64,000 bases of DNA from Agapanthus africanus (GCA_030015575.1 CM057337.1:294524044-294588043), one strand, 5' to 3'; positions 34,077 through 46,684 are shown, numbered from the stretch's first letter. Notes: generated by a model from the sequence alone, not told the origin. Numbers and translations are program-made.

Positions 34077-36292
34077 TGTAGGGTTCCTAGGCACACAAAT
34101 GATGTCTCACAAGGCATCAAACATGGCTAATTTAAATTTTACATGTGCCTACAAACCCTAATACGGATCATTAACTAGATTTATAGGCTATGCGATGCAA
34201 GTTAACGACTTTAACTTAAAAGGAGAGGGGGTTACAACCTTTGTAGATCCGGTCCACCACTTCCTAAGCTCCGCGATGATGTCCCTCCGCTGTCCAAATC
34301 GGATCCCGGACTCTAGCGTCGGCCTCATCGGAAAAATGGGCGGGCTTGGTCGTCGGCTTCGATGCCGAAGATGATCTACGTCGAGGCATCACAAGATCAA
34401 GCTCCCACTTCACAAAGTCATGAAACTTGTGAAGAAAATACCCTATACTACTTGGCAAGAGGTAGAGGATGAAGAAATAGGAAGTGGGTTCACTTTAGAA
34501 TTGGATTTCTCACTTGATTTCTTCACATGCCATTGATGAGGCAAGCTTTCCTTTTTTTTCTGATGAAGATGAAGATGAAGAAGAAAGAATTTGATAAGTG
34601 TAATTAAAAATAGAAAATAAAATCAACACTTATCATTTTCTAACCTTGGTTAGGTGTAGAGAATGTACTAAGGTTAAGTGGAATGGTTAGGGTTAAGTAT
34701 GGGACAAAATGGTCACTTTAGTCAAAGCTTCAAGAAGCTTCAAAGAAAAACAAAACTAGCAACCATTTCATTTCTTATCTTTTCCAAAATAAATAGATAA
34801 ATAAATAAGTAAGAAAAAGAAAACCCTAATCATTAACTTAACCAAGGTTTAATTCTTTACACTTAACCAAGTAAACATGTATCATCAAACATGATACGAT
34901 CAAGTGCACAAAAGTATATCACATATAGAACTTGTGATATTCAAGTGAGAAAATCCATTCAAAGTGAACCAATACTAATTAATGCAAAGTAATATATCAA
35001 ATATATAATTATACATTAAATCATTAAATCAACACTTGATTTAACGATCCGGTCATATCGCATATAACCGACTAGTATCCTATGTATCGGCTTATCGAAT
35101 CAATCCTTGATTCGACAACTAGGTTATATCGCATATAACCTAATCGATACATTCATCGCGAGAATGGAATACGGTATCACATACACGCATTATTCTCGGT
35201 CCCGCACATATCTCATATGCACTCCTATTTCGTTTCGCTTGAGCCAGGAAACCTCTGTGTAGGACTCTAAAGACTCGTCAATACGCCGGCAGCAGGTGAT
35301 GATCATATCAAACACCAACAAGTCGCAAGCGGTCTGCTAAACGTAATGCCCACCCGGGTATTGAGCGATCAGAAGATCGACGAGCAAGCCCGCTCACACT
35401 CCTGTGAATCCAACCAGTAACACTTACCGTACAGTCCGGTCTGTTCGTCTGATATGTCGTATATCTCGCCTAGGGGTGGTAAACGTCAGACCCCAATAGC
35501 TTGATAAGTTATGCTGACGTGAAGTCCATGACATGTGTGAAACTACTGATAACACTTACCAGTAGGGCACTGCAACCCTGGCCAGGGATTTCCTGTTATG
35601 GCCAGTCGAGCATAGCGCAACATCAACCCCCAATACCGGGAGAGACGAATCCCCTCCTATCGCTCATTGCCTCCATGTGAATCGGGACTGTACCCAAAAA
35701 CCACCTGTTTGCACGACTCATTAGAGCCATGGTAGGGTGGAAATCAAAGCACAGTAGGAGACACACAAGACTCTTTGACGATCTCGGGTCAACAGACTAA
35801 GCTGAACCAGTGTCACCAGAGAACTGCCATCTGACGTAAGGTATAATACCATCTGGGAGTTCTCGGCGAGTCCGTTCAGTGTACCCAGTCTCCACTGAGC
35901 ACCCGCATACCATCTCTGATGTCAAACACCAATGGATATGGGATCATCCATCGCCCATCATATGGGTCGAGAAGATATGCGCTAGTCTACTCTGGAATAT
36001 CGATGCCCCGTCTCGATATTCCCACGACTAGGAACATTGAAGGATGTACTTATGGACTACCCAGGCCCCACTAATATGATCTGCATCATAGTCCTGGAAG
36101 TCGAGTACACATCCTAAGGGCTTTATCAACATGTAATCAGAGAGACAGAAAGTATACATGTTAAGATAAAGAGCAACCAGATAGCGTACTATCATGTCGG
36201 GCAAGAAAGTCCTACCTATATATGTCCCAGCATCTACTACAATATACATCCAATGTACAGTAATGGCCTCTAGGGCATACATATAACTAACA
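34077..36292 (-). repeat. Copia-2 5' LTR
   Basis: This is the partner of 25926-28116 and slightly longer, with an extra ~23-base segment near 34843-34866 that repeats CTTAACCAAG. It contains the heat-shock element at 34729-34741 and the U3 palindromes at about 35030-35145. Confidence 0.95.
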
Positions 36293-36297
36293 GACAG
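36293..36297. repeat. Target-site duplication GACAG of Copia-2 (right copy)
   Basis: The left copy at 25921-25925 is GAAAG, one substitution away. The flanking Athila-A sequence then resumes in register with Athila-D. Confidence 0.85.
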
Positions 36298-37259
36298 AAG
36301 TCACTAATCTGAGGATAAAAATAAGTCTGAAAAATAGTTCCTATTCTGGAATCCAAACATTTGAACGTTGATACCCTACTATACGCACTTACACGTTTTG
36401 AAACTCGGGTTAGTAGAGGATACCTTGAAATACTCTTGTCTAAAAGCCAAAGTATGAAGGAAATAATAATTGGAGAATAAAAGATAAAATGGTGCAGAAA
36501 AATGAACACTGGTTTTGTTATCGCCAATGTAGCAATAAAAAAAATATATAGCGAGGGTGCTTCATCACCTAGTGTCTTAGACCAACTGGTTTGGGAGTCA
36601 CTGCTAAGCCTTAGGTGGTGCAAGACGAGGAAAATACTATCACCTAATCAGCGAGCACATGAGTAATCGGTCGGTTAGTATCTCAAGAAGTATTAACGGT
36701 CGCATGAAAAATATGTGAGCAAATCCATCTAAATATCGATTAAAATGTACTGAGGTCGATGGACAAGAGTATGATAGCTTGAATTGAATTCTCCGAGTGT
36801 AGGGATGTTCTTTACACACACGTAGGGTTATATGATCGATGTTTGCAAGAAAGGTAGGAATGAAGAATAAAGACGATGTTTTATTTAGGGATGATGTGAT
36901 TTCTAACATTTTTTCATGACTATTAAGATAGGGCTCATGACAACCGAAAAGCTAGTATTAGTTGGAAACTCTAATTTTCAAAGTCTTTCTTTTACAATTC
37001 TTATCTTTATATGTAACTTTCACGGTCTTCCTTTTATTATGGGATTTTGTGGGTGCAATCCGCTGAAAACCTTCAGGAGACAACACTCCTCCTATTAGGG
37101 ACACCTAGAGATTTAAAGGCTTGTTGCATGTGCTCAGTGCAATCGTATTGCCTACGAAAGTGTGCTAGTTACTTTTTCTTTTTCTTACATTTTCTCCTTC
37201 ATTTAAATAAAAATAAAAGATGTTTGCTCGAGACGACCAAAATTATGTTTGGGGGAATT
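36298..37259 (+). other. Athila-A 3' noncoding region, second part, with polypurine tract
   Basis: No gene is present. It is strongly homologous to 61467-62418 of Athila-D over its length, including AATCTGAGGATAAAAATAA, GTAATCGGTCGGTTAGTA and CAGGAGACAACACTCCTCCT. It ends with the polypurine tract ATGTTTGGGGGAATT at 37245-37259, directly before the 3' LTR. There is no env-like frame. Confidence 0.88.
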
Positions 37260-39047
37260 TGATCAGTCGAAAATATTGCATTCTTAACACATCAATTTCC
37301 CTACTCTTTGTAATTATCTAAAGGTGTTTGGTAGAAATAAAGCACATATTAGCAATTCGTCTGGAAAATATCAAATAACATGTGTTATACATTACAACCG
37401 GCATTTTGAAGGAAATCTTGTGTTTATTATTGCACGCATGATCTTTATATATCGCAACACTTGTCTCAAGATTTTGTGCAGGAAATTCTCCAGGTAAGGA
37501 GCTAGAACTGCTAAAAGTGCTGATAAAAAGACACAAAGTCTAAGACTTGTGATCTGGCAGTAAACAAGAAAGTATAAAAAGATTCCAGACATCAGAAAAT
37601 TGTCACAAAGCCAACAAAAAAATACCCCGAAATTTCCATGCAGAGATCATACCAAACGGCCGCGGATCCGCTGCCGATCTTACTCAGTGGCGGCAGCATT
37701 TTTTCCCGCGGCTCTCTTCTCAACTACAAAACTTCTTCAAGATGCTTCAAATCTCCAGAAGCTTCCTTTCTAACAGCCAAGCTTCTTATACAAGCCTAAT
37801 ACCTACCAAGCTTCTCAAGCAAGCTAGCTAACTACCTTAATCTAGAAGCTTCCTTCATAACTACCAAGCTTACAAGGGAAGCTAAACCTAGCTTAGCTTC
37901 GAAAGGAAGCTAAACCTAGCTTAGCTTCTAAAGGAAGCTAGATCAAGCTTCTAGGGGAAGCTAAAGGGAAACACTATAAAAAGTGACCCATGGCTTCATT
38001 ACAAGGTTGTTGAAGGTTGTTCTACAATTCTTCACACAAGTTGAGTGAAACAACTTGTAAACCAAAAAACCCTTGCCCCAAATCAATCTCAAAAAGCCAA
38101 TTCAAGATCCATCGAGTTCTAAATCGAGAAAGCATCCATGAGCCTTTTTTAAGCAACGCCGATCTTCATTCAAGCAAGAGATCCAAGACAATCCGCGACT
38201 CAAGGAGATGATGCGAAGCTAGTTCGATGATTTTAGTTCCTCCTCAATTCTTGTAGTTTTTAAGTGTGTTGTAACAAAACATCGAATAATAGAAGGTGAC
38301 GATCTTTATTCTTGCTTTCTATTCATTCTCGCATAATGATATTCTTAGTTCTTGATTGTTCTAGAATGATGCGTGAGTAAAACTCCGCTTGCATCGGAAT
38401 CGAAAGAATTGGTAGAAGATGTTGATGAATTCTTGAACGATTCTTAAATCTTATGATTTATGTAAACCCTAGGAAATTGAATCAAAGATGACCTTGTTTT
38501 GAGCGAGATACTTTCTTGAATATTTTCGCTCCAAATTAGAGATCAACAATCGATGATTGAATTTTCTAGAGGCTAGAATTTGAAAGCTAATTAACGAAAG
38601 GACAAGGGATGAGGATGAAGAAACCCTAGTTTTTTTAATAGATCCCTAAACCTCGTTGATTGACATAGATCTAGCATCAAATCTTCAATAGATTAGAATT
38701 TGAAATTCCAAGCATCAATCGTCACTATCGATTCAATTGATTCCGACAAGCCTTTCTTCAAATCTTGATAATTCAAACACATTGGGTATTTTCTTGATTT
38801 TTTTACCAATTCTTGAATTTAGATCTAATTCTTGATTCTTGAAACTAAACTTCATCAATTTTCTTTTATATTTTAAATTCCAACGCAACTAAAACAAGAG
38901 TGATCAAATCACACTTTCCCTGTGGACGATCCGCATTCACCGACGAGCCTACATCCGACACCGTCAATTGATTGCGGTTTACAAATATTTTTTATTGTGA
39001 TTACTTTTCATTCCATATAAATTCACGACAAAAAGATTATCAATCAA
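37260..39047 (+). repeat. Athila-A 3' LTR
   Basis: This is the partner of 17033-18786. It carries a 28-bp tandem duplication (37881-37936) absent from the 5' LTR, a one-mismatch version of the GC palindrome (37658-37675) and a TATA box (37975-37982). ACACT follows it at 39048-39052. Confidence 0.94.
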
Positions 39048-39052
39048 CACTT

Positions 39053-39485
39053 ACCCTAGTGGATGAAAGTTGTTGTTAAATTCTAAATTTGTCTAATTGA
39101 GGTTTTTAGCAAACTAAGTTTTAACAAAACATATTTGGGTGAGATTAAAATTTTGGTAAAGGTTTGGATAACTTAGTTAAGCTACTTTGCGATGTTTGTG
39201 ATTGTTAGAATTGTGTTAACTTTTAGACCTGAGCTAATATGTGATAAAGTTGCTTACTAGGTTTCGGTAAAAGTTGGACGTAGGTTCTAGTGAGCTTTGC
39301 GATATTATGTATATTATCTTCCTCGCGATTTATTGTGTTGGGAATGCGCGATCGGTACGATCGGGATCTAGGCTTAGTGGTTGCGTAGTTTAGCGATCGT
39401 AGCTAGGGTTTTGCCGATGTCGTGCGCGTTTTATGCACTAGGTGCACAGTGTATTTTTCTGGGCGTTATCGTTACGTTTTGTTAT
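39053..39485 (+). repeat. Tekay-C 5' LTR, segment 2
   Basis: The LTR continues from 17032 after the second ACACT copy and is cut again at GTTAT (39481-39485). It is non-coding. It includes a TGCGCG / ATGCACTAGGTGCAC motif at about 39423-39450, reminiscent of the array at 45.8 kb. Confidence 0.82.
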
Positions 39486-42400
39486 TGTAGCGTTTTGAAA
39501 ATCGTTTCGGTGAAATTTCGGAAAATCGGTAAAATGAGGGGGTTTTCTGTAAAAAGTCAAAATACAAATACCTTATTATAAAAATTAAATATACATATTC
39601 TAGCTATGTAATTGCTATTATTTGGAGTTTATTGAGCCGCTGGTGAAATTTCAAATTTTCTGAAAAAAATATTATTTTATTATTATTTTAAGCCGTCACT
39701 AATACATTTAATTAGGGAAAATTACAAATTGTAATGAGTTGAAACAAATTTTGTGCATCATAAAACTTTAAATAAAATTTTATCATGTGGTTTTTGAAAT
39801 GAAAACGTTTGCCAAAACGGTTTGGAAATTATCGAAGAAAAAGGCCTTTTTCGGTGAAATTGTGTAAAGGGAAATTGGGGTATAGTATTTATCTTTTATT
39901 TTCCTCACCCACACTCACCCACACCCTCTCTCCTCCCCCCTATACTGCTGGCCGAACCCCCTTCACCATATTACCACCCCATTTTTAGAAAAGAGAACAA
40001 AGGAAATAAAGAAATCAATAAAGAAATGGGTGTGTTGACTTGAGGTATGGGTCTTCTTTCTTCCTTTGACTTCACACCTCACCCCTCCCCTCCCCAAATC
40101 AGCAACTCCCTCATTTTGTTCAGCCCTTGCAGCAGCAGCTCTCCCCCCCCCCCTTCATCACTTCTTTTCTTTTCAAAAACTCTTGTAAAATTCATCAAAA
40201 CACCATGCAAAACCTCACAAAATCAAAATCTAATCCCTACCCATTTTTCCTTGGCCATTCAAGCATGGATCTTGGTGAAAAGAGAGCATTTTGGGAGGCT
40301 TGATTTCATGGGAGATCTCTAAATTGTGGAGGTATAATCTTAACCCTAAAGTTTAATTGTTGTTTAATTATGTTAATCTAATTTATTCAAGTGTTAATTT
40401 GGTTGTGATTGCTAGTTTAGGAAATTCTAGAGAAGGGTTTAAATTTTTATTAGGGTTGTTATCATTAGATTATGGTCTTAAAGAGTAGATTAACATGTTA
40501 TTGTTATGTAAAACTTAATCTTGTTGCATCTTGCTAATTGCTACTTTTAAATTGCCCAAATTGCATAGTATTGCAAACTAGGTATTAAAAATTAAGTTAA
40601 ATTGTTAGATAAAATTTCTAATTATGGTTTCAAAGCATTATTAACATTATAATGAGTGGTTTAATACCTTAGGTTATGCAAAACTAAGCTTAATTGTTAA
40701 ATTGTGAATTTTTGCTTGAAAATTGTTAAAATTGGATAATTAGTAAACTAGGTTTTCGGGGTTAATGAAATTTATTGGGATTAAATTATGGAAATTATTT
40801 TTATGACTTATTTAACATATTTAATAAGTATTATGGCCGCTAGATTTATTTAAACGTCGAGTTTTGTACTAAAACGGGTAATTTTGCTTGCTAGTTTTTC
40901 GAAAAAACGGCTTTTAGGGTGAATTTGGGGTTTTTGTGAGTTTTAACCTATTTTATATTAAAATTAGTGTTCGTGAATGTGCAAATGAGTGTGTTTGGGT
41001 TGTTCTCGACGGTTTGGCGTTTGTACGCCGACTTCGAGGGTTTTTGGGTTGATTTGTGAAAGCAACCATAGGTTTTGACCTATATGGGATTCGTGTGTCG
41101 TTTTGGTCATGAGTCGGATTTTAATGCGATATGTTAAGTTATGATATGTAGGTACCCCCATGTGGACTTCGAGACGACAAGCAAGCGCGTGGCGACGTCG
41201 GCACCGGCTAGCGAGGACCAGGTGAGTAGATTTATATCTACGGGGAGAAGTCGGGTGGATGGCGTATAGCACCCCCGCAGTCCGTGGTGGTGTATACGGA
41301 TGCGTATACACACCAACAATTATTATATGTTATTTGGGATTAATAACGATGCTTAGGATGGATATTGGTGTGTTGGATTACTTTAGTGTTGCGAACCCTA
41401 GGGTAGTGTTACACACACATACACACATACATACTTGCATACATTCCTATTGATATGTGCTCATGGGATTCTTTATAGTTATGTGTTCACATGGGTATAG
41501 GACTACGTGTTCACATACGGATTGAGGATGATACTTTGGATTGAGCTGAGTCGATGAGATTTGATTTGAGGCCGTGAGATCGGTGATATAGCAGGGTTCG
41601 TATCTTAGATACGACATGACGTTGTAGCGGGTCTTTGACGTAGTGTTTCACACACGTCCATGCATACGTAGGCGGTATCAGTATGGTACTAGACGTAGAT
41701 CAGTACCCCGATCATGATATTTGATAAAGAGGATACCAGGTGAATAGTATGATGAATGTGATATTGACCCGTACCCAGATTGGGATGCCGTACGACGGAT
41801 TTACGTACGAGCTATATTGATGATTGATCCGCACTCTTGACTTGGGATGCCTGATTATAGATATGGTATCGGATATGATATTATTGAGGCGGGATCACCG
41901 ACTATACATATACAGGTATGTATATGTATCGACTCAGATGATAGGCGGTTTCCTTACCTGTAGTTCAGCTTGTTAGTTCAGCCGTATAGTTTAGTGTAGT
42001 TGTTAGATTAGATTAGATTTCTTACCTATTTCAAAAACTAACGAATCGTGGGCATTTTTAAAGACAGCTCAAAGGAATCTACGGATATTTAAAAAACGAC
42101 GTATCTTTTCATAAAAACACCGTAGCCCCTATTTTTAAAACCCCATGATTCGTGTTATTTCAAAAGGCACCATTCGTAGGACTTATATTAGATTATTGCA
42201 GATTAGTTATCGTTGTGTCTAGTATTCAGCCCCCGCACATTATTGCTGTTCGCTCTGCCTCGCATATTTATTTTGCTGCATATTCCATTATTGATATCAT
42301 GCTGTTAGGACACCAGCACCATTACCGATGATGCGTATGTACCACGTACACCTACTTGCCGGCTCACACACATCTTCATCGGTAATTGCCATGTCACGTA

Positions 42401-43932
42401 CACTTTAGAGAATATAATTGCTTGACTTAGATTGTTAGCTGTTAGTTTTGACATGATATTAGTGTACTTCCCTTATATGCCATATTAGACATTGTAGTTA
42501 TTACCTACCACTTCATGCATACTGTTATTCAGTTGTTCATGCCTAGTTCATTATCATTGACATATGCACTTGTGATGATTTCTTGAGATTTATGATATTT
42601 CTAGATTTCGGGGAAAGCCGCAAAATTTACAACTTATGATCTTTTAAAATATAAAATGTTGCGGTTTTCTAGTGATGTAAGGTGTCGTCCACCATGAGTT
42701 TGCTGTGGTTTTGGAGATCCGTGTCGAGGAGTGGAGGAACCGTCACGGGTACATGGTGGGCCCGGTATGGTACCCCGGGGCAAGAGGAATGTGGTGTTGA
42801 CGTTGAGCCTGGCTGGGGAGCACTACCTACCGGTGATATTACCCGACACGTCGGATATCCGGAGGATACCGTCGTGGTCTTGAGATGGATGGTAGGGGCC
42901 GGTCCGGACTGACGGCGCCCTAGATATTGAGCTTGAGACATTGATATTTCGAGACAGTGAGATTTATGTTTTGTGTCGATGCTCGACACTGTTAATACTG
43001 ATTTCATTATGATACCTCAGTTTAAAAATACGAAGGAAATCTCACTAATTTATGAAAACAGTTTCTTCATTTACATGTATTCTGTTTCATGCATTCATAC
43101 CTCATTCATATGATATATTGCTACCTGAGGCACTGACACGGGCACATGAAATTATACTCGGGTTAGATATTACTCTAGCCATTGTTATAGGCTGCATGTT
43201 ATTCATATATTGAGGATATATTATGATCATTGACCTAGGTTGCGTTATTTATGCGATTTCTGTGCGTAGATGTTTTTCTATACACGAGTTGGCAACTCAC
43301 CCCCGTTGTGCCCTAGTTTCTTGCAGATTTGCCGTACAGGTTTCATTACGGCTTGCGGGCTCAGTTTCATTCGGGTGATTTGCTAGTAGGTGGGTTTACT
43401 TGTATCATACCACCATTATATATCTTGTATATCATTATTCTGTTGTATCTAGAAGTTCCATCAACCAAACATGTATCTATTGAGATAGAGACCAGTGTTG
43501 TTTATTCTTTCGACCTTAGAGTCGCTCGTTATAATTCTGGTGGTTTTGAGTTCCCTTTTGTGTTTTTGATCCTCGCCGTTGGCGTTGTATATTATATTGC
43601 TTGTGTGGTTGTGACCGTTGATTGACGAAGAGCTAGCTCCCGCTTGGGGATGCCTTTTTCTTGATTTCGTATACTATTCATGTTGTATCCCGTTTGGGGG
43701 CCAGTATTTACAAAGGAGACTCTGCCGAAATTTTCAGTAAATTTTTGATGCTTTTAAAAACCGCATAATTCGGCTTATGCTATTGAAACTACTTGCTTTA
43801 ATTTGGTTTTTCCTGCACTCTACTACTTTTCTTGGTTTGGATTTCTGGGTTTTCGGTTTACTTAGATTACGTACGCCTCGAGACGTTCGTAGTTTAAGTG
43901 CCGGTCATGTTCCGTACTTTCGGGTCGTGGCA
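39486..43932 (+). repeat. Tekay-2 5' LTR (4.4 kb)
   Basis: It starts TGTAGCGTTTTGAAAATC and ends GGTCGTGGCA (TGACA in the 3' copy). It carries the GTAGAT-TTAT-ATCTAC hairpin at 41226-41241, GAGTTGGCAACTC at 43286-43298, a (CA)n-rich patch near 41410, and paired TACGTAC-like words. The repeated 91- to 124-codon ORFs are low-complexity and LTR-borne, so they are not called. Confidence 0.95.
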
Positions 43933-43935
43933 AAG

Positions 43936-43948
43936 TTGGTATCAGAGC
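43936..43948 (+). promoter_or_regulatory. Tekay-2 primer binding site
   Basis: TTGGTATCAGAGC after an AAG spacer, an intact initiator-Met site for this family. Confidence 0.92.
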
Positions 43949-44137
43949 GTTAGGTTTTTACCTTCGGAGCGTAGGATGACCCTTGGTTGATGGAATAGGT
44001 GACTAAAGTAGAGTGACGTACCGTTGGTATGTTCCGCGGCATATTTACGACACGCCACTCCACTTATGAAGCCTTAGGATGTACATTTCCTTGTTCAGTA
44101 TTATATTCCTTCCTGATCTAGCCTCATCGGTACCAGT

Positions 44138-44356
44138 TTGGTTTTGCTGCTACGGTTACCGGCAGGGAGAGCTACGGCTAGAGTTGCGGTCAGCACAAGC
44201 TCGTCACGAACGAGGACTGACCAGGGCGAAATTCCGGCGACACACGATTGCAGAGATGTGTCTTTTTACTGTGTTTCCGCGCCGCGAGCGTTTGGCGGAT
44301 CGCCTTTATGTGGTTACTCGGATGTGCTGATCGACACTAGAGGATTGAGCCACTGA
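44138..44356 (+). pseudogene. Tekay-2 Gag N-terminal remnant
   Basis: The frame shows RATARVAVSTSSSRTRTDQG. This lines up with the Arg/Ala-rich start and MRTDQGGMP of Tekay-C Gag at 53350-53450. The capsid and zinc knuckle are absent downstream. Leader sequence before it (43949-44137) is homologous to Tekay-C 53127-53349. Confidence 0.65.
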
Positions 44357-45798
44357 CAGAGGCCGGCCAGATTTTGATGACCGTTGGTGTGTTGCTTACT
44401 CCTGATGACTGAGGCACTGTTCAGCGTGCAGACGAGCGAGCCAGTTGTTGCTGCGAGCGACGAGATATCGCCCCATATGTTGGAACTATGGCGGGGCGAG
44501 TTGTACGAATAGATGATAGAAGGTCGCTAGTCACCCAATGATGAATGACTAGGACAGGTGGTTCGTTCGCTTACCCCGATGCGAGGTCATCAGATAGATT
44601 GATTCCAGCTAGAGACGACTTCACGCGGAGGCGTTGGGAGTCGACAGAGACGATCGAATGTCAGAAACCTATTTATCCAAGTTTAAAGTAGTCGGAAAGA
44701 CATGCAGGCAATTCTATGGTCCCTCTAGAAGAATGAAACCCTAACTCGACTTAATGACCGTGTGAAAGCCTTTGAACCTTCGGGTTTGCGGCAGTTCTAC
44801 GGCGCCATTAGTGAGGCTTGGGTTTGCCCTTCTACGGCTGGAACACCGATGCTGTGGTATGTATTCGATACTATTAAACTGTGCCCAAGAGGTTGATCTC
44901 TTGGGGGATTATGAGGTTTTGACGAATCGATCGAATGGTTCGACTTCAATCGGGTGCTAGGTGGTGAGACGCATTCTTGGGAGACTCCAGATACGAGGAT
45001 AGTTGTTGGAGCTCAGTCCATGCAGCCGCGACGGGACGAGTCCAAAGCAGACAACATTAGAGAAAAGTGGAGTAAGAGGTTCGCACCAGATCTAGATGAG
45101 ATGACGTTCCACTCCGCCGACATTAGAGATGCGATGCGCATGCCGAGGCATGGTACTTGGACTTACCTTCCAGAAGGAGTCGCGATGAGTATGCAGTCGT
45201 TCCAGAGCAAGATGCAGATATAGGAAAGGACAATGACTTCCGGACAGTTGGCAGAGACGAGACATGGAAGAGACTGTGAGCAGGATTCCTTCCAGGACAC
45301 TGCTGCAATGATACTTGCACCCAGGATCAGATGTGTCACGTACATTTAGAGAGCCAGAGGCCGACGCCAGTGATATGCTGTCTTACGAGTGGTCGCGATG
45401 ATTGACCAAGAGATGACCAGAGGAGTGCCAGAACGGAATCGTCCCCGTTAGCACACCTGACAGGGGCGATAAGCCGATGGACCGAACGATTGGTAATTCA
45501 CAGTGAAGACCTTGACCCAGGAGTGGTCATGGTTACGCACGCCAGCAGGACAGAGTTCATGATCATCGACGAGACGTCCCACTAGTGACCGCGACAGTTG
45601 CCGAGATTCTTAGAGGATGCGCTTGAGCAGTACTATTCCGCCATTATTGATTACGATGTTTTGGGTGATTTATTCGTATGATTTGATTTTGATGATTGAG
45701 GATTTACGATCTTTGCACAGTGTTGCACTTGATATCGTTTTCGTTCTTTAGTTTCACATGTTTGTGGTTTTACGGTTTTAAACAGTTGAGTTGGTTTT
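44357..45798 (+). other. Tekay-2 internal sequence of unknown origin
   Basis: No Tekay coding domain is found. GC content is higher than the LTRs. Short frames such as 44954-45223 (SKADNIREKWSKRFAPDLDE) are not recognised. It could be scrambled gag-pol or captured host sequence; nothing seen decides between these. Confidence 0.4.
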
Positions 45799-46254
45799 GT
45801 GCGTATGCATGCACACGATCTCGTTCCTGCACTCGGTATAGTTTATATATGCTTGCAGTGCAGTGATACGCCTTTTGTGCACTTAGATGCACTGGACTTC
45901 GATTTTGATTGTGATACTCGATATTTGTTTTGTGCACGATGTGCACCTGATTGCTTTTGCGCACGTTCGGCGCTTGATATTGGATTTCATGATTTCATGC
46001 ACGATAGATGCACCTGATTTGGATTTTCGCGCATGTTGGGCGCATGTTTTGAAGGGTGATTTTGGTGCACACCAAAGGCACTAAATCGAGATTTTGTTTT
46101 TGTGCATGTCAGATGCACCTAATTTTGCTGTCAGGCACACATGTTGCCTACGACAGATGTTTCGTGCACACCTGATGCACTTAGATGTTGTTTCTGTGCG
46201 CATGTATGGCACATTCATGGATTTTGATTTCCGTACGCACCAGACGCACGTAGT
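45799..46254 (+). repeat. Diverged array of GTGCAC-type hairpin units
   Basis: About ten units of roughly 25-45 bp each carry a GTGCAC or GCGCAC arm, a short spacer and a second GTGCAC/GATGCAC arm, then CTGATTTTG-like filler. Clear examples: GTGCACGATGTGCAC (45932), ATGCACGATAGATGCAC (45997), GTGCATGTCAGATGCAC (46102), GTGCACACCTGATGCAC (46164). Spacing is irregular. Confidence 0.75.
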
Positions 46255-46667
46255 ATTCATATGCGTATTTTGGGGTTGGTTTAACCTATAGAGCAGTACG
46301 TTTTTATGATATTTGCTATGTGTTTTCATACTGGGCAGGACTAGCCAACGGACAGTACCTGAATATATTTGGCATGCATTTCCTTCAGATACTTATAGAT
46401 ATAGATTCGATATTTACATTTATAGTTTCGAGTTATATCATATTGGTTTTGATTTGGATTTGGCATTGATATCTTCTCTACGACTCCGATGATCGCGGGA
46501 TGCTTGACGGAGTTTTGATTTGAGTTATATACTCATTTTTCAAGCGCATGCGCTGCGCTACGATTTGTTTTATGTATTTACAATTTCGGAGCCCCGACGA
46601 CTTGATGGTTTTTCTTAGATGTTTTAGTAATTGGGGGAGTTTGAATTTAAATTCGGGGACCGAATTT

Positions 46668-46684
46668 CTTTAAGGGGGGAAGAT
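46668..46684 (+). promoter_or_regulatory. Tekay-2 polypurine tract
   Basis: CTTTAAGGGGGGAAGAT, preceded by GGGGACCGAATTT, sits directly before the 3' LTR. It is the same form as in Tekay-1. Confidence 0.9.

Larger units (their letters stand above)
25926..36292 (-). mobile_element. Copia-2: Ty1/Copia-type element nested in Athila-A, pol decayed
   Basis: Direct LTRs 25926-28116 and 34077-36292 have TGTTAG and CCTACA ends in element sense, with a TGGTATCAGAGC primer site and a GTGGGAGAT polypurine end. The internal region of 6.0 kb has a ~3-kb leader and a remnant of protease, integrase, RT and RNase H in Copia order. The target duplication is GAAAG on the left and GACAG on the right, one base apart. 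The unoccupied site can be read in Athila-D at 61460-61475. The LTRs differ by only about 2-3% in the stretches I compared. Confidence 0.95.
17033..39047 (+). mobile_element. Athila-A: Ty3/Gypsy Athila/Tat-type element with Copia-2 nested inside
   Basis: LTRs 17033-18786 and 37260-39047 flank an internal region. That region carries a TGGCGCCGTTGCCGGGGA primer site, gag, a DLGAS protease, RT, RNase H, integrase and a polypurine tract before the 3' LTR. Without Copia-2 it is about 11.6 kb, normal for Athila/Tat. No env-like ORF was recognised. Gag-pol contains several stops and frameshifts. The LTR copies differ by several percent over the first ~350 bases, making it older than Copia-2, as the nesting requires. 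Confidence 0.95.

Noticed and set aside
25310..37259. env-like gene downstream of Athila-A integrase
   Set aside because: After removing Copia-2 only AT-rich noncoding sequence with polypurine-like tracts remains; no transmembrane or signal-bearing frame was seen.
40047..40322. 91-codon ORF repeated at 47246-47521, and other ORF pairs such as 42669-43007/49867-50205
   Set aside because: They occur twice only because the LTR is duplicated. The protein is low-complexity or antisense, and the relatives' LTRs lack it.
45799..46254. CRISPR-like array
   Set aside because: Repeat units are diverged and irregularly spaced, the context is a plant retrotransposon, and there are no cas genes.
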